From Ruminococcus_G sp050944415 (lineage in GTDB: Bacteria; Bacillota; Clostridia; Lachnospirales; Lachnospiraceae): a stretch of DNA of 13,138 bases. The stretch is from the NCBI GenBank assembly GCA_050944415.1, contig JBMNRA010000070.1:1-13138 (forward strand). The letters run 5' to 3'. The position numbers were made by a program, and so were the translations under genes. The notes beneath the pieces were generated by a model. That model did no database searches. It was not told where the DNA came from and saw only the letters and a program-made list of their open reading frames with translations. Below are positions 7,184-13,102 of the stretch, piece after piece (position 1 is the stretch's first letter; the number at the start of each line of letters is the position of its first letter).

Positions 7184-7492
7184 ATGACAAGTAAACAGAG
7201 AGCATATTTAAAGGGACTGGCAATGACAGAGGATCCGATTCTGCAGATTGGGAAAGCGAGTATCACACCGGAGGTTACCGCATCTGTGGATGAGGCTCTG
7301 GAGGCGAGAGAACTGATTAAAATCAGTGTATTAAAAAACTGTATGGATGATCCGAGATCCATGGCGGATGTGCTTGCGGAGAGAACGCATGCAGAAGTCG
7401 TTCAGGTTATCGGGAAAAAAATTGTTCTTTACCGGGAAGGAAAGGGCAGCAAGAAAAAAATTGAGCTGCCGCGGAGTAAAAAGGTTGAGTGA
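7184..7492 (+). CDS. yhbY: YhbY family RNA-binding protein (CRM domain)
   Basis: A 102-residue protein made almost entirely of one CRS1/YhbY (CRM) domain, which binds pre-50S particles. It opens TSKQRAYLKGLAMTEDPILQIGKASITPEV, typical of the family, and carries a lysine-rich tail after the VQVIGKKIVLYRE strand. The GXXG loop region of plant CRM proteins is not obvious. AGGAGAG lies just upstream of ATG 7184. The 3' end overlaps nadD by 8 bases. Its place after obg fits a ribosome-maturation role. Confidence 0.92.
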   Translation: MTSKQRAYLKGLAMTEDPILQIGKASITPEVTASVDEALEARELIKISVLKNCMDDPRSMADVLAERTHAEVVQVIGKKIVLYREGKGSKKKIELPRSKKVE

Positions 7493-8105
7493 AAAGGAAA
7501 AACCGAGAATCGGAATTATGGGAGGAACCTTTGATCCCATTCATATCGGTCATCTGATACTTGGTGAAACTGCTTTTGAACAGTTCCATCTTGACAAAGT
7601 GCTTTTTATGCCTGCAGGAAATCCGCCCCATAAGAAGAACAGAGACGGCCGTGCTTCGGATGAGGAGCGTGTGGAAATGGTCCGCCGGGCGATTCACGGA
7701 AATGATCATTTTGAACTATCTTTGATTGAGATGAATGAAGACGGTTATACCTATACTTACCGTACACTGGAACGTATGAAGCAGCAGAATGAGAAGGCTG
7801 AATATTATTTTATCATCGGTGCGGATTCTCTGTACAATTTTGATACATGGAAAGAACCGCAGCGGATATGCCGTGCTGCCCGGATTGTAGTTGCTACACG
7901 GGATCACACGGAAGATGAGAGTCTGGATTATGAGATGCAGCGGCTGGCTCTGAAGTATCAGGGGGATTTTCTGAAACTGGACAGTCTTAATATTGATATC
8001 TCTTCTCAGATGCTTCGCTCCTGGATCAGGGAAAAACGGACCATAAAATATTATGTTCCGGACGGCGTAGTAGAGTTTATACGGGAACATCAGATTTATC
8101 AGTAA
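7485..8105 (+). CDS. nadD: Nicotinate-nucleotide adenylyltransferase
   Basis: A 206-residue enzyme that joins nicotinate mononucleotide and ATP to give deamido-NAD, a shared step of NAD synthesis. The nucleotidyltransferase signature GGTFDPIHIGH is at 13-23, NPPHK at 46-50, and the C-terminal ISSQMLR (172-178) corresponds to the family ISSTxIR, with Q in place of the usual T. I chose TTG 7485, which is preceded by GGAG (7473-7476) and overlaps yhbY by 8 bases; the protein is then MSEKEKPRIGIMGGTF. The next candidate, ATG 7518, would leave no residues before the signature strand. A longer frame reaching 7347 only shadows yhbY. It is followed by yqeK, as in Bacillus. Confidence 0.93.
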   Translation: MSEKEKPRIGIMGGTFDPIHIGHLILGETAFEQFHLDKVLFMPAGNPPHKKNRDGRASDEERVEMVRRAIHGNDHFELSLIEMNEDGYTYTYRTLERMKQQNEKAEYYFIIGADSLYNFDTWKEPQRICRAARIVVATRDHTEDESLDYEMQRLALKYQGDFLKLDSLNIDISSQMLRSWIREKRTIKYYVPDGVVEFIREHQIYQ

Positions 8106-8127
8106 TAGTTCGGATAAGAGGGATTAT

Positions 8128-8718
8128 ATGACATATTCCAGTTATAATTTGAAAGAAATGGAAAAGAAACTGAAAAAGCATCTGGATCATGACCGTCTGG
8201 TTCATACCAGAGGAGTGATGTATACGGCTGCCTGCCTTGGCATGGTTCATGGCTGTGACCTGGAAAAGTGTCAGACGGCCGGTCTGCTGCATGACAGTGC
8301 AAAATGTATTCCGGATCTGAAAAAGTTAAAAATCTGTGCGAAAAACGGTATTGAGATGACAAACTATGAAATGAATCATCCTTTCATACTTCATGCAAAG
8401 CTGGGCGCCTGGGTCGCAAAAAAGAAGTACGGTATCAAGGACCAGGAAATTCTGAGCGCCATTACCTGGCATACCACAGGGAAAGCAGCTATGACGGATC
8501 TGGAAAAGATTATTTATATCGCTGATTATATTGAGCCGGGACGAAAGAAAGCTCCGCGGCTGGATCAGGTGAGAAAAGCAGCTTTCGATAATCTGAATGA
8601 AGCAATGTTTATGATATTATCGGATACTCTTCAATACTTAAAACGCACAGGCAGAGATATCGATCCGATAACGGAGAGTGCATTTGCCTATTACTGTAAT
8701 CTTCATAATCAGGAATAA
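8128..8718 (+). CDS. yqeK: HD-domain diadenosine tetraphosphate hydrolase, YqeK family
   Basis: A 196-residue HD-domain phosphohydrolase. YqeK proteins cleave Ap4A symmetrically to ADP. The metal-binding set is visible: H26 (VHTRGV), H55-D56 (LLHDSAK), H84 and H89 (NHPFILHA), H115 (TWHTTG) and D133 (IADYIEPGR). The TGKAAMTDLEKIIYIADYIEPGR stretch is characteristic. The residue after the HD pair is S57, where many HD proteins have I. GAGGG lies upstream of ATG 8128, 22 bases after nadD. The neighbouring NadD also handles adenylylated nucleotides. Confidence 0.93.
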   Translation: MTYSSYNLKEMEKKLKKHLDHDRLVHTRGVMYTAACLGMVHGCDLEKCQTAGLLHDSAKCIPDLKKLKICAKNGIEMTNYEMNHPFILHAKLGAWVAKKKYGIKDQEILSAITWHTTGKAAMTDLEKIIYIADYIEPGRKKAPRLDQVRKAAFDNLNEAMFMILSDTLQYLKRTGRDIDPITESAFAYYCNLHNQE

Positions 8719-8730
8719 AAGGAGAACATT

Positions 8731-9093
8731 ATGAACAGAGGAAAAGAGATGGCCAGGATGGCATGCGCGGCGTTGGAAGACAAGAAGGCTGTGGACATTA
8801 AAGTAATAGATATTGAAAAAGTTTCCATTCTGGCTGACTATTTTATTATTGCCAGTGGTACGAACCGCAATCAGGTGCAGGCAATGGCGGACAATACGGA
8901 AGAGATCCTGGGAAGAGCCGGATATGAGCCAAAACAGATTGAAGGATACCAGAATGCCAACTGGATTCTGATGGATTACGGAGACATTGTGATTCATATC
9001 TTTGATGAGGAAAACCGTCTTTTCTATGATCTGGAACGGATCTGGAGGGATGGAGAAGCAGTCAGTGTCGCGGATTTAAAGGAAGAGGCATAA
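8731..9093 (+). CDS. rsfS: Ribosomal silencing factor RsfS
   Basis: A 120-residue RsfS/YbeB/iojap protein that binds L14 and blocks joining of the 30S and 50S subunits, especially in slow growth. Typical features are KAVDIKVIDIEKVSILADYFIIASGTNRNQVQAMAD, GYQNANWILMDYGDIVIHIFDEENRLFYDLERIW and a short acidic tail. AAAAGGAG precedes ATG 8731 by a normal distance. It follows yqeK by 12 bases, which is the conserved nadD-yqeK-rsfS order. It ends one base before the acetyltransferase start. Confidence 0.95.
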   Translation: MNRGKEMARMACAALEDKKAVDIKVIDIEKVSILADYFIIASGTNRNQVQAMADNTEEILGRAGYEPKQIEGYQNANWILMDYGDIVIHIFDEENRLFYDLERIWRDGEAVSVADLKEEA

Positions 9094-9094
9094 A

Positions 9095-9520
9095 ATGAAT
9101 ATTGTCATTTATACCTCTCTGCCTGAAGACGGGGCGGCCATACGAAATGATGTTTTCGTCAAAGAACAGGGGTTTCAGAAAGAGTTTGATGAAACGGACC
9201 GTCATGCAAGACATATGGTACTTTATGACCACGGTGTGCCGGCGGCTGTCTGCCGTTTTTACAAAAGCGAAAGGGCAGGGGAATATATTGTGGGGCGTAT
9301 AGCTGTCGTACAGTCTTACCGCGGGCGGAAGCTGGGCGCTCTCATTTTAAAAAAAGCGGAAGAGGAAATTAAAAAAGAAGGCGGGAAATCAGTAGCGCTC
9401 CATGCCCAGGAGAGAGCGGCCGTATTTTATGAAAAACAGGGTTATCTGAGATACGGGGAACCGGATTTTGATGAAGACTGCCCTCATATATGGATGAGAA
9501 AAGAACTGAATTTACTGTGA
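9095..9520 (+). CDS. GNAT family N-acetyltransferase
   Basis: A 141-residue acetyltransferase. It has the RxDVFVKEQGFQKEFDETD segment near the N-terminus seen in ElaA/YjcF-like members, and the acetyl-CoA loop RGRKLG (76-81) inside VGRIAVVQSYRGRKLGALIL. FYEKQGY (111-117) is the usual motif B. The substrate is unknown. The ATG lies one base after the rsfS stop, with GGAAGAGG in the end of rsfS as ribosome site, so the two genes are co-translated. It is the last gene of the operon, before a terminator, and is not part of the conserved core, so it may be a lineage-specific addition. Confidence 0.88.
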   Translation: MNIVIYTSLPEDGAAIRNDVFVKEQGFQKEFDETDRHARHMVLYDHGVPAAVCRFYKSERAGEYIVGRIAVVQSYRGRKLGALILKKAEEEIKKEGGKSVALHAQERAAVFYEKQGYLRYGEPDFDEDCPHIWMRKELNLL

Positions 9521-9552
9521 AAAGCCGGTATTAAATGCTGGCTTTTTCTTTT
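9521..9552 (+). terminator. Intrinsic terminator of the ribosome-maturation operon
   Basis: AAAGCCGG (9521-9528) pairs with CTGGCTTT (9538-9545), one pair being G-U, around a nine-base loop. TTTTTCTTTT follows. It begins directly after the acetyltransferase stop. Confidence 0.85.
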
Positions 9553-9592
9553 GCCTCGATTTTCTTTACCATTGATTATTCTGTCGCATATT

Positions 9593-9610
9593 ATGATATA
9601 TAGATATCAT
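9593..9610. repeat. Short AT-rich inverted repeat
   Basis: ATGATAT (9593-9599) and ATATCAT (9604-9610) form a perfect 7-bp inverted repeat with a four-base centre. It lies four bases before the larger hairpin at 9615. No function is assigned; such AT-rich repeats occur by chance fairly often. Confidence 0.4.
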
Positions 9611-9614
9611 GCAG

Positions 9615-9660
9615 GAACAGGCCCGGAACCCAATGTTTAAATACGGTTCCGGGCCTGTTC
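9615..9660. repeat. Perfect 16-bp GC-rich inverted repeat downstream of lexA
   Basis: Arms of 16 bases at 9615-9630 and 9645-9660 pair perfectly around a 14-base AT-rich loop. The GC-rich stem stands out in the AT-rich region between two convergent genes. Neither strand has a T-run after it, so it is not a standard intrinsic terminator. It may still stop transcription or protect lexA mRNA 3' ends, or be a copy of a dispersed repeat. Confidence 0.8.
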
Positions 9661-9705
9661 TCAGGTAAATTTTGTGTGAAAGGAAAGCGGCTTCCTGACT
9701 GATGA

Positions 9706-10329
9706 TTAATGATCCATAAAACGCATGACTCCGATCACTTTTCCGAGAATCTGGAGTTCATCTCCCACAATAATAGGTTCCATAGCGTCATTTTCCGGCT
9801 GAAGGCGGAAATGTCCTTTTTCTTTATAAAAGGTTTTGACCGTTGCGGAGTCATCCAGAAGGGCGACAACCATGGTACCGTTTTCTGCCGTAGACTGACT
9901 CTGTACCAGAACGTAATCTCCGTCCAGTATTCCGGCGTTTATCATACTTTCGCCGTGTACTTCCAGAATGAACGCGTCAGAATTGGGCATGTGTTCCGCC
10001 GGAATAGGGAAATAGGATTCCACATTTTCTTCCGCCAGGATAGGTTCGCCTGCTGCGACGCGGCCCACAATGGGAACACTGACCATGTCACATCTGGCTG
10101 CGTTGAATACGTCATCCAGAATTTCAATGGCTCTGGGCTTGGTGGGATCGCGGCGGATGTATCCGTTCCTCTCCAGAGATGCCAGATGTGAGTGTACGGA
10201 AGAGGTGGACTTCAGCTGCACCGCTTCACAGATCTCTCTCACAGAAGGCGGATACCCTTTGGATAAGATCTCGCTTTTTATATAATCCAGGATTTCCTGC
10301 TGTTTTCTGCTGATTTTTCCGTAGGTCAT
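9706..10329 (-). CDS. lexA: SOS repressor LexA
   Basis: A 207-residue LexA. The N-terminal winged helix-turn-helix runs from about 1 to 70 (GYPPSVREICEAVQLKSTSS is the recognition region). The self-cleavage site is A93-G94 in GRVAAGEP, the catalytic serine is S128 in HGESM, and the lysine is K165 in ATVKTFYKE, all as in functional LexA. The start is ATG at 10329-10327, six bases after GGAGGT on the minus strand; a longer frame would run through the promoter. It is divergent from a LysM gene, and four LexA boxes lie between them, so autoregulation is expected. Single-stranded DNA-RecA filaments would trigger autocleavage. Confidence 0.97.
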   Translation of the reverse strand: MTYGKISRKQQEILDYIKSEILSKGYPPSVREICEAVQLKSTSSVHSHLASLERNGYIRRDPTKPRAIEILDDVFNAARCDMVSVPIVGRVAAGEPILAEENVESYFPIPAEHMPNSDAFILEVHGESMINAGILDGDYVLVQSQSTAENGTMVVALLDDSATVKTFYKEKGHFRLQPENDAMEPIIVGDELQILGKVIGVMRFMDH

Positions 10330-10358
10330 AGGACTACCTCCATATAAAATATATTTTG

Positions 10359-10388
10359 ATTCTACCACAGATCCCCGCGTAATGCAAA
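10359..10388 (-). promoter_or_regulatory. Probable lexA promoter
   Basis: On the minus strand, TAGAAT (10364-10359) with TG one base upstream makes an extended -10. TTTGCA (10388-10383) is a weak -35 at 18 bases. LexA box 1 lies just upstream. A weaker alternative uses TTGTCA at 10427-10422. Confidence 0.55.
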
Positions 10389-10397
10389 CATATATTC

Positions 10398-10411
10398 CGA
10401 ATATTTGTTCG
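10398..10411. promoter_or_regulatory. LexA box 1
   Basis: CGAATATTTGTTCG differs from the Firmicutes palindrome CGAAC-N4-GTTCG at one base. It lies nearest lexA, just upstream of its probable -35. Confidence 0.8.
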
Positions 10412-10420
10412 AAAATAATG

Positions 10421-10449
10421 TTGACAAAACAAATGTTCGCATATATAAT
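10421..10449 (+). promoter_or_regulatory. Consensus sigma-A promoter of the LysM gene
   Basis: TTGACA (10421-10426) and TATAAT (10444-10449) are both perfect consensus hexamers, separated by 17 bases. Such a strong promoter would need tight repression, which the overlapping LexA boxes can supply. The start of transcription is expected near 10456. Confidence 0.9.
10426..10439. promoter_or_regulatory. LexA box 2, inside the promoter spacer
   Basis: AAAACAAATGTTCG keeps the AAC-N4-GTT core and one full half-site. It occupies the spacer between -35 and -10 of the LysM promoter, so LexA bound here would exclude RNA polymerase. Confidence 0.75.
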
Positions 10450-10455
10450 ATAAAC

Positions 10456-10469
10456 AGAACAAACGTTTG
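10456..10469. promoter_or_regulatory. LexA box 3
   Basis: AGAACAAACGTTTG keeps the AAC-N4-GTT core. It begins at the expected transcription start and directly abuts box 4. Confidence 0.75.
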
Positions 10470-10483
10470 GGAACATTTGTTTT
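10470..10483. promoter_or_regulatory. LexA box 4
   Basis: GGAACATTTGTTTT keeps the AAC-N4-GTT core. Its centre is 14 bases from that of box 3, giving a tandem pair within the start of the transcript. Confidence 0.7.
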
Positions 10484-10489
10484 CTGTAA

Positions 10490-10548
10490 ACAGGCATTTC
10501 TCCGCTTCGAGTGACAGATGCACTAAGCGAAAAGACAGAAATGCCTGT
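10490..10548 (+). promoter_or_regulatory. Long structured hairpin in the 5' leader of the LysM mRNA
   Basis: The outer stem is 12 perfect base pairs (10490-10501 with 10537-10548). After an internal loop, CGCTT (10503-10507) pairs with AAGCG (10525-10529) and AGTG (10510-10513) with CACT (10521-10524), leaving a seven-base loop. In addition AGTGACA (10510-10516) can pair with TGTCACT (10548-10554) outside the stem, as a pseudoknot or alternative fold. I recognise no known RNA family. Confidence 0.6.
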
Positions 10549-10562
10549 GTCACTGAAAGATG

Positions 10563-10587
10563 AAACACATTCCGTGTGTTTTCTTTT
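10563..10587 (+). terminator. Possible attenuator just before the LysM ribosome site
   Basis: AAACACA (10563-10569) and TGTGTTT (10575-10581) form a 7-bp stem with a five-base loop, followed by TTTTCTTTT (10579-10587). The stem is AT-rich, so it may be weak or conditional. It sits between the larger leader hairpin and the Shine-Dalgarno at 10591. Confidence 0.45.
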
Positions 10588-10606
10588 GAAGGGGAGGCAG
10601 ACAGGT

Positions 10607-10942
10607 ATGAGAAGAAGAAAGAATACGCGAAACAGGAGAAGGATACAGCTGATTATTACATTTCTATGTTTTCTGTTCTGTACCGGTTTTATGATACAGA
10701 ACAGCGCCAGAAAAATCGGCGCTGAAAGTGATCTTTCCAGGATTACGTATAAATATTATAAAAGTTATTATATAGAAACGGGAGACAGTCTCTGGAGTAT
10801 TGCAAAAGAACATATGACAGATGAGTATTCTGATATTAACGAATATATAGCGGAAGTTAAAAAGATCAATCATCTGTCGGATAATACGGTAAAGCAGGGA
10901 ACGCATATATGTATTCCTTATTATTCAATGGAACATAAATAA
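10607..10942 (+). CDS. Small LysM membrane protein, probable SOS division inhibitor (YneA-like)
   Basis: A 111-residue protein with a very basic start (MRRRKNTRNRRR), one membrane segment (about 13-30) and an extracytoplasmic LysM domain (about 52-106: YYIETGDSLWSIAKEHM, IAEVKKINHLSDNTVKQGTHICIPY). LysM binds peptidoglycan. This architecture and the divergent position beside lexA match YneA of Bacillus and similar SOS cell-division suppressors, which are otherwise poorly conserved in sequence. I chose ATG 10607, nine bases after GGGGAGG (10591-10597). A frame open from 10511 would translate the structured leader and is rejected. The promoter holds several LexA boxes, so induction by DNA damage is expected. 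Division arrest itself is inferred from context, not shown. Confidence 0.85.
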   Translation: MRRRKNTRNRRRIQLIITFLCFLFCTGFMIQNSARKIGAESDLSRITYKYYKSYYIETGDSLWSIAKEHMTDEYSDINEYIAEVKKINHLSDNTVKQGTHICIPYYSMEHK

Positions 10943-10945
10943 AAT

Positions 10946-10992
10946 TCAGAGGTATACATAATCTAATTATGTATACCTCTGAGCACTTTTTT
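10946..10992. terminator. Bidirectional intrinsic terminator after the LysM gene
   Basis: A perfect 17-bp stem (10946-10962 with 10966-10982) has a three-base loop. On the + strand TTTTTT follows at 10987-10992 after four bases. On the - strand the downstream sequence is ATTTTATTT, so it could work in both directions. The stop codon of the minus-strand remnant lies exactly in the loop. Confidence 0.85.
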
Positions 10993-11235
10993 GACTGAAG
11001 TAACAAAGCGAAATCTTTTATCCATCCAGATACCGATAATTCCCGTACAAATGAGAAAGTAACTGATGAGAAAGTATGCGGCGTTCCATGGAAAACCATG
11101 AGGCAGAATCTGAATCCAGCACTCATGGAGATCGAGCAGCCATCCGAAAATAAATCCGACGACGAAACTGAACAGATATTCCGGGACAAACCGTTTTCTC
11201 AGAAGCATAAGGCTGAGATTTTGAAGAAAGAAATT
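10963..11235 (-). pseudogene. Remnant of a YczE/YitT-type integral membrane protein
   Basis: A minus-strand frame, with an ATG at 11208, encodes about 81 hydrophobic residues. With the untranslated lead-in from about 11235 it reads NFFLQNLSLMLLRKRF, then VPEYLFSFVVGFIFGWLLDL and a further membrane segment ending ICTGIIGIWMDKRF. This resembles the middle of YczE/YyaS/YitT-like proteins (ILLQxLLLRKKF ... GxxxDF ... G), which are usually over 200 residues. The N-terminal ~60 and C-terminal ~90 residues appear lost. The last residues are encoded by the LysM terminator, so homology ends before it. No good ribosome site precedes ATG 11208. A genuine small membrane protein is possible but less likely. 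Confidence 0.65.
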
Positions 11236-11567
11236 TTATATCCATTCCCATACAGAAACAGAAACTGGTAGTAATTGTTCCGAAGGAGCATCCCCTTGCT
11301 TCTTTTTCATCCGTTTCACTGGGAGATACACTTCCATACCAGCAGATTTTCTTTTCCCGGGGATCGGGAATGCGTGATGTTATAGACCGCATGTTTCAAA
11401 AGTTAGATGGGCGGCCGCGTATCTCCTATGAAACAGAGGAAGATCAGGTAATTGCCGGTCTTGTGGCTCAGGGGTTTGGTATTGCGGTTGTTCCCTGTAT
11501 GGATTTACTGTGGAAACTGGATCTTAAGTTCGTCCTGGAAATGAGTTTAAAAAATATGAAGAATTAA
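11217..11567 (+). pseudogene. Remnant of a LysR-family regulator (effector domain only)
   Basis: The frame runs without a stop from 11217 to TAA 11567 and reads FISIPIQKQKLVVIVPKEHPLA, then LGDTLPYQQIFFSRGSGMRDVIDRMF, YETEEDQVIAGLVAQGFGIAVVP. These are classic landmarks of the second half of a LysR substrate-binding domain. The N-terminal helix-turn-helix and about 170 residues are missing, and no start codon with a ribosome site precedes the conserved part; ATG 11370 is internal. The C-terminus also ends early, in FVLEMSLKNMKN, instead of the usual final ~40 residues, where it meets the convergent DUF554 gene. It cannot bind DNA as a LysR protein. The left part overlaps the start of the adjacent membrane-protein remnant. 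Confidence 0.75.
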
Positions 11568-12224
11568 AAAAAATATAATGGGAACCAGTAAAGACGGCAG
11601 CATATTCAGTGTTTTACAGTCTTTGATATTTAAGATGGACAGTCCGGAAGCGGCAATCAGAAATCCGCCCACAATTGTAATTTCCGACATCAGTGAATCG
11701 GTGAGAAAGTTCTGCAGATAGGAAGCGCCCAGGTATATTGCTCCCTGCCAGCAGAACAGAACCGGAGCTGCAATAGCCATACCCACACCATAGGTAGATG
11801 CCAGAACCGTTGAAGTTACAAAATCAAGGGTAGCATTGGTAAAAAGATAGGTGTGATCTCCGTATAAGGCGCTCTGCATAGGGCCAAGAATGGAAAGACT
11901 TCCAATGCAGTAGAGAAGAATTCCGGTTGACAGTCCTTTTCCGAGTTCTGATTTTCCAAGGCGTCCCATCAGCCCCTGAAATTTTCCATCAATATTCAAG
12001 ATTGTTCCCAGCAGGCTGCCAACAGCCAGACTGACGATAAAAAGTACGGGGTACTGGCTTTCAGACATATTGGAAACGACAGAATTAATGCCCAGACCAA
12101 CGGCCGCAAGGCCCATGGCGGTGTATAAAGCTCCCTGGTATTTTTCCTTAATTCCTTTTTTTAAGACGCTGCCCAGAAGGCTGCCTGCCAGAATAGTTCC
12201 TGTATTGACAATGGTTCCTATCAT
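11547..12224 (-). CDS. DUF554 family membrane protein (YdfK-like)
   Basis: A 225-residue, multi-pass membrane protein of the DUF554 family, whose members are predicted transporters without an established substrate. It begins MIGTIVNTGTILAGSLLG and carries the glycine-rich segments AVGSLLGTILNID, TGILLYCIGSLSILGPMQSALYGD and TSTVLASTYGVGMAIAAPVLFCWQGAIYLG, all typical. Six to seven membrane segments can be picked out by eye. Full length for the family, so probably functional. AGGAGG lies six bases before ATG 12224 on the minus strand. It is downstream of a MerR-type regulator and has its own promoter with a palindromic operator, so it is probably the regulator's target. Its 3' end overlaps the LysR remnant by 21 bases. 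Confidence 0.9.
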   Translation of the reverse strand: MIGTIVNTGTILAGSLLGSVLKKGIKEKYQGALYTAMGLAAVGLGINSVVSNMSESQYPVLFIVSLAVGSLLGTILNIDGKFQGLMGRLGKSELGKGLSTGILLYCIGSLSILGPMQSALYGDHTYLFTNATLDFVTSTVLASTYGVGMAIAAPVLFCWQGAIYLGASYLQNFLTDSLMSEITIVGGFLIAASGLSILNIKDCKTLNMLPSLLVPIIFFLILHIF

Positions 12225-12253
12225 TGATTTCCTCCTGATTTGTGATCATTTGA

Positions 12254-12284
12254 AGTATAAACCTTCCAGTTACTGGAAGGTCAA
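12254..12284 (-). promoter_or_regulatory. MerR-type promoter and operator for the DUF554 gene
   Basis: On the minus strand, TTGACC (12284-12279) and TATACT (12259-12254) are 19 bases apart, the long spacing typical of promoters that MerR proteins activate by twisting DNA. The spacer region is a perfect palindrome: ACCTTCCAG (12261-12269), three central bases, CTGGAAGGT (12273-12281). The TGA stop of the upstream merR-type gene (12283-12281) lies within the -35 box. Confidence 0.85.
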
Positions 12285-13102
12285 GAAATTTTACGGCCTA
12301 CAGGAATCTGAATTTCTGTCATGAACTGTTCTGTGTTATCTGTCATGCCATAGTCAATCAGTGTAATTTCTACAGCATCGCCGGAAACGGTCAGTTCTTC
12401 CCGGTCGATGTAAGACAGGAGTTTATGATAATAAGGTTCCGCCTGGGTATGTGTGCCGGAAAAGCATAGGGTGAGCCATAATCCGGGAGCAAGAGCAGTT
12501 TCCGGACAAAGTTCTTCCTCTTGTTCGGTCAGTATGAATATTCCGGAAAAGGCAGAAAAATCATGGGAGAGAAGAGAAGATCTGTCGATTGACACGCCAA
12601 TCTTGCCCAGAAAGACACTGGACTGAAAATGACCTATTTTTTCCAGCTCCCGGATAGGGTATTCCAGGTCATCCGTTACCGGTATTTCTTTTTTTAAATA
12701 AATAATGTGACGTTCTCCCAGACACTTTTCTTCAATTATTCCCGTTTTCTTTCGGGAAGCTTCTGTCAGCTGCTGAAGTCTCACATCCAGTTTTTTTTCA
12801 ATTTTCAACATGTCCTGAATTGTTTTTCTGATTTTTTGTTGCTGCTCTTTTAAAAGATTAATCATGGTATCCCTGTCTTTGGAGCGAAAAAACAGCGCGA
12901 TATTTTCCAGCGGAATCTGAAGCGCCCTGAGATAAAGAATGGTATTCAGTCTTTCAAACTGGCGGGTGGAATAATAGCGGTATCCGGTACGTTTATCCGT
13001 TTCCTCAGGGACCAGCAGACCGATTTCATGGTAATACCGCAGAGTTTTCGTGTTCAGGTTAAAAAGCTGTGCCATTTCTCCAATTGTAAATAAATTCTTC
13101 AT
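12281..13102 (-). CDS. MerR family regulator with C-terminal effector-binding region
   Basis: A 273-residue transcription regulator. The MerR winged helix-turn-helix lies at 1-70 (FTIGEMAQLFNLNTKTLRYYHEIGLL, then RTGYRYYS). A long dimerisation helix follows (about 75-118, rich in K, E, Q and L). The C-terminal ~150 residues (HIIYLKKEIPVTDD onward) resemble the GyrI-like drug-binding region of BmrR/BltR-type regulators, though this part is assigned by architecture more than by clear motifs. The ligand is unknown. The ATG at 13102-13100 gives the standard MerR N-terminus; its GGAG is unusually far (13 bases). The nearest gene downstream, 56 bases away, is DUF554, with a MerR-type promoter between. 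Whether the regulator controls its own gene cannot be judged, because the window ends 36 bases upstream. Confidence 0.9.
   Translation of the reverse strand: MKNLFTIGEMAQLFNLNTKTLRYYHEIGLLVPEETDKRTGYRYYSTRQFERLNTILYLRALQIPLENIALFFRSKDRDTMINLLKEQQQKIRKTIQDMLKIEKKLDVRLQQLTEASRKKTGIIEEKCLGERHIIYLKKEIPVTDDLEYPIRELEKIGHFQSSVFLGKIGVSIDRSSLLSHDFSAFSGIFILTEQEEELCPETALAPGLWLTLCFSGTHTQAEPYYHKLLSYIDREELTVSGDAVEITLIDYGMTDNTEQFMTEIQIPVGRKIS

Noticed and set aside
7347..7484. Upstream extension of nadD inside yhbY
   Set aside because: It is yhbY sequence read in another frame; conserved NadD residues begin after TTG 7485.
9680..9696. Small hairpin AGGAA/TTCCT as the lexA terminator
   Set aside because: Only five base pairs and no T-run beyond a couple of bases; too weak to call.
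9709..10191. Plus-strand open frame antisense to lexA
   Set aside because: lexA is unambiguous on the other strand, and this frame encodes no recognisable protein.
10330..10497. Long N-terminal extension of lexA
   Set aside because: It covers the promoters and LexA boxes; ATG 10329 has GGAGGT and matches the family start.
10511..10606. Extension of the LysM protein from an ATG at 10511
   Set aside because: No ribosome site there, it would translate the structured leader, and ATG 10607 has GGGGAGG and directly precedes the basic and membrane segments.
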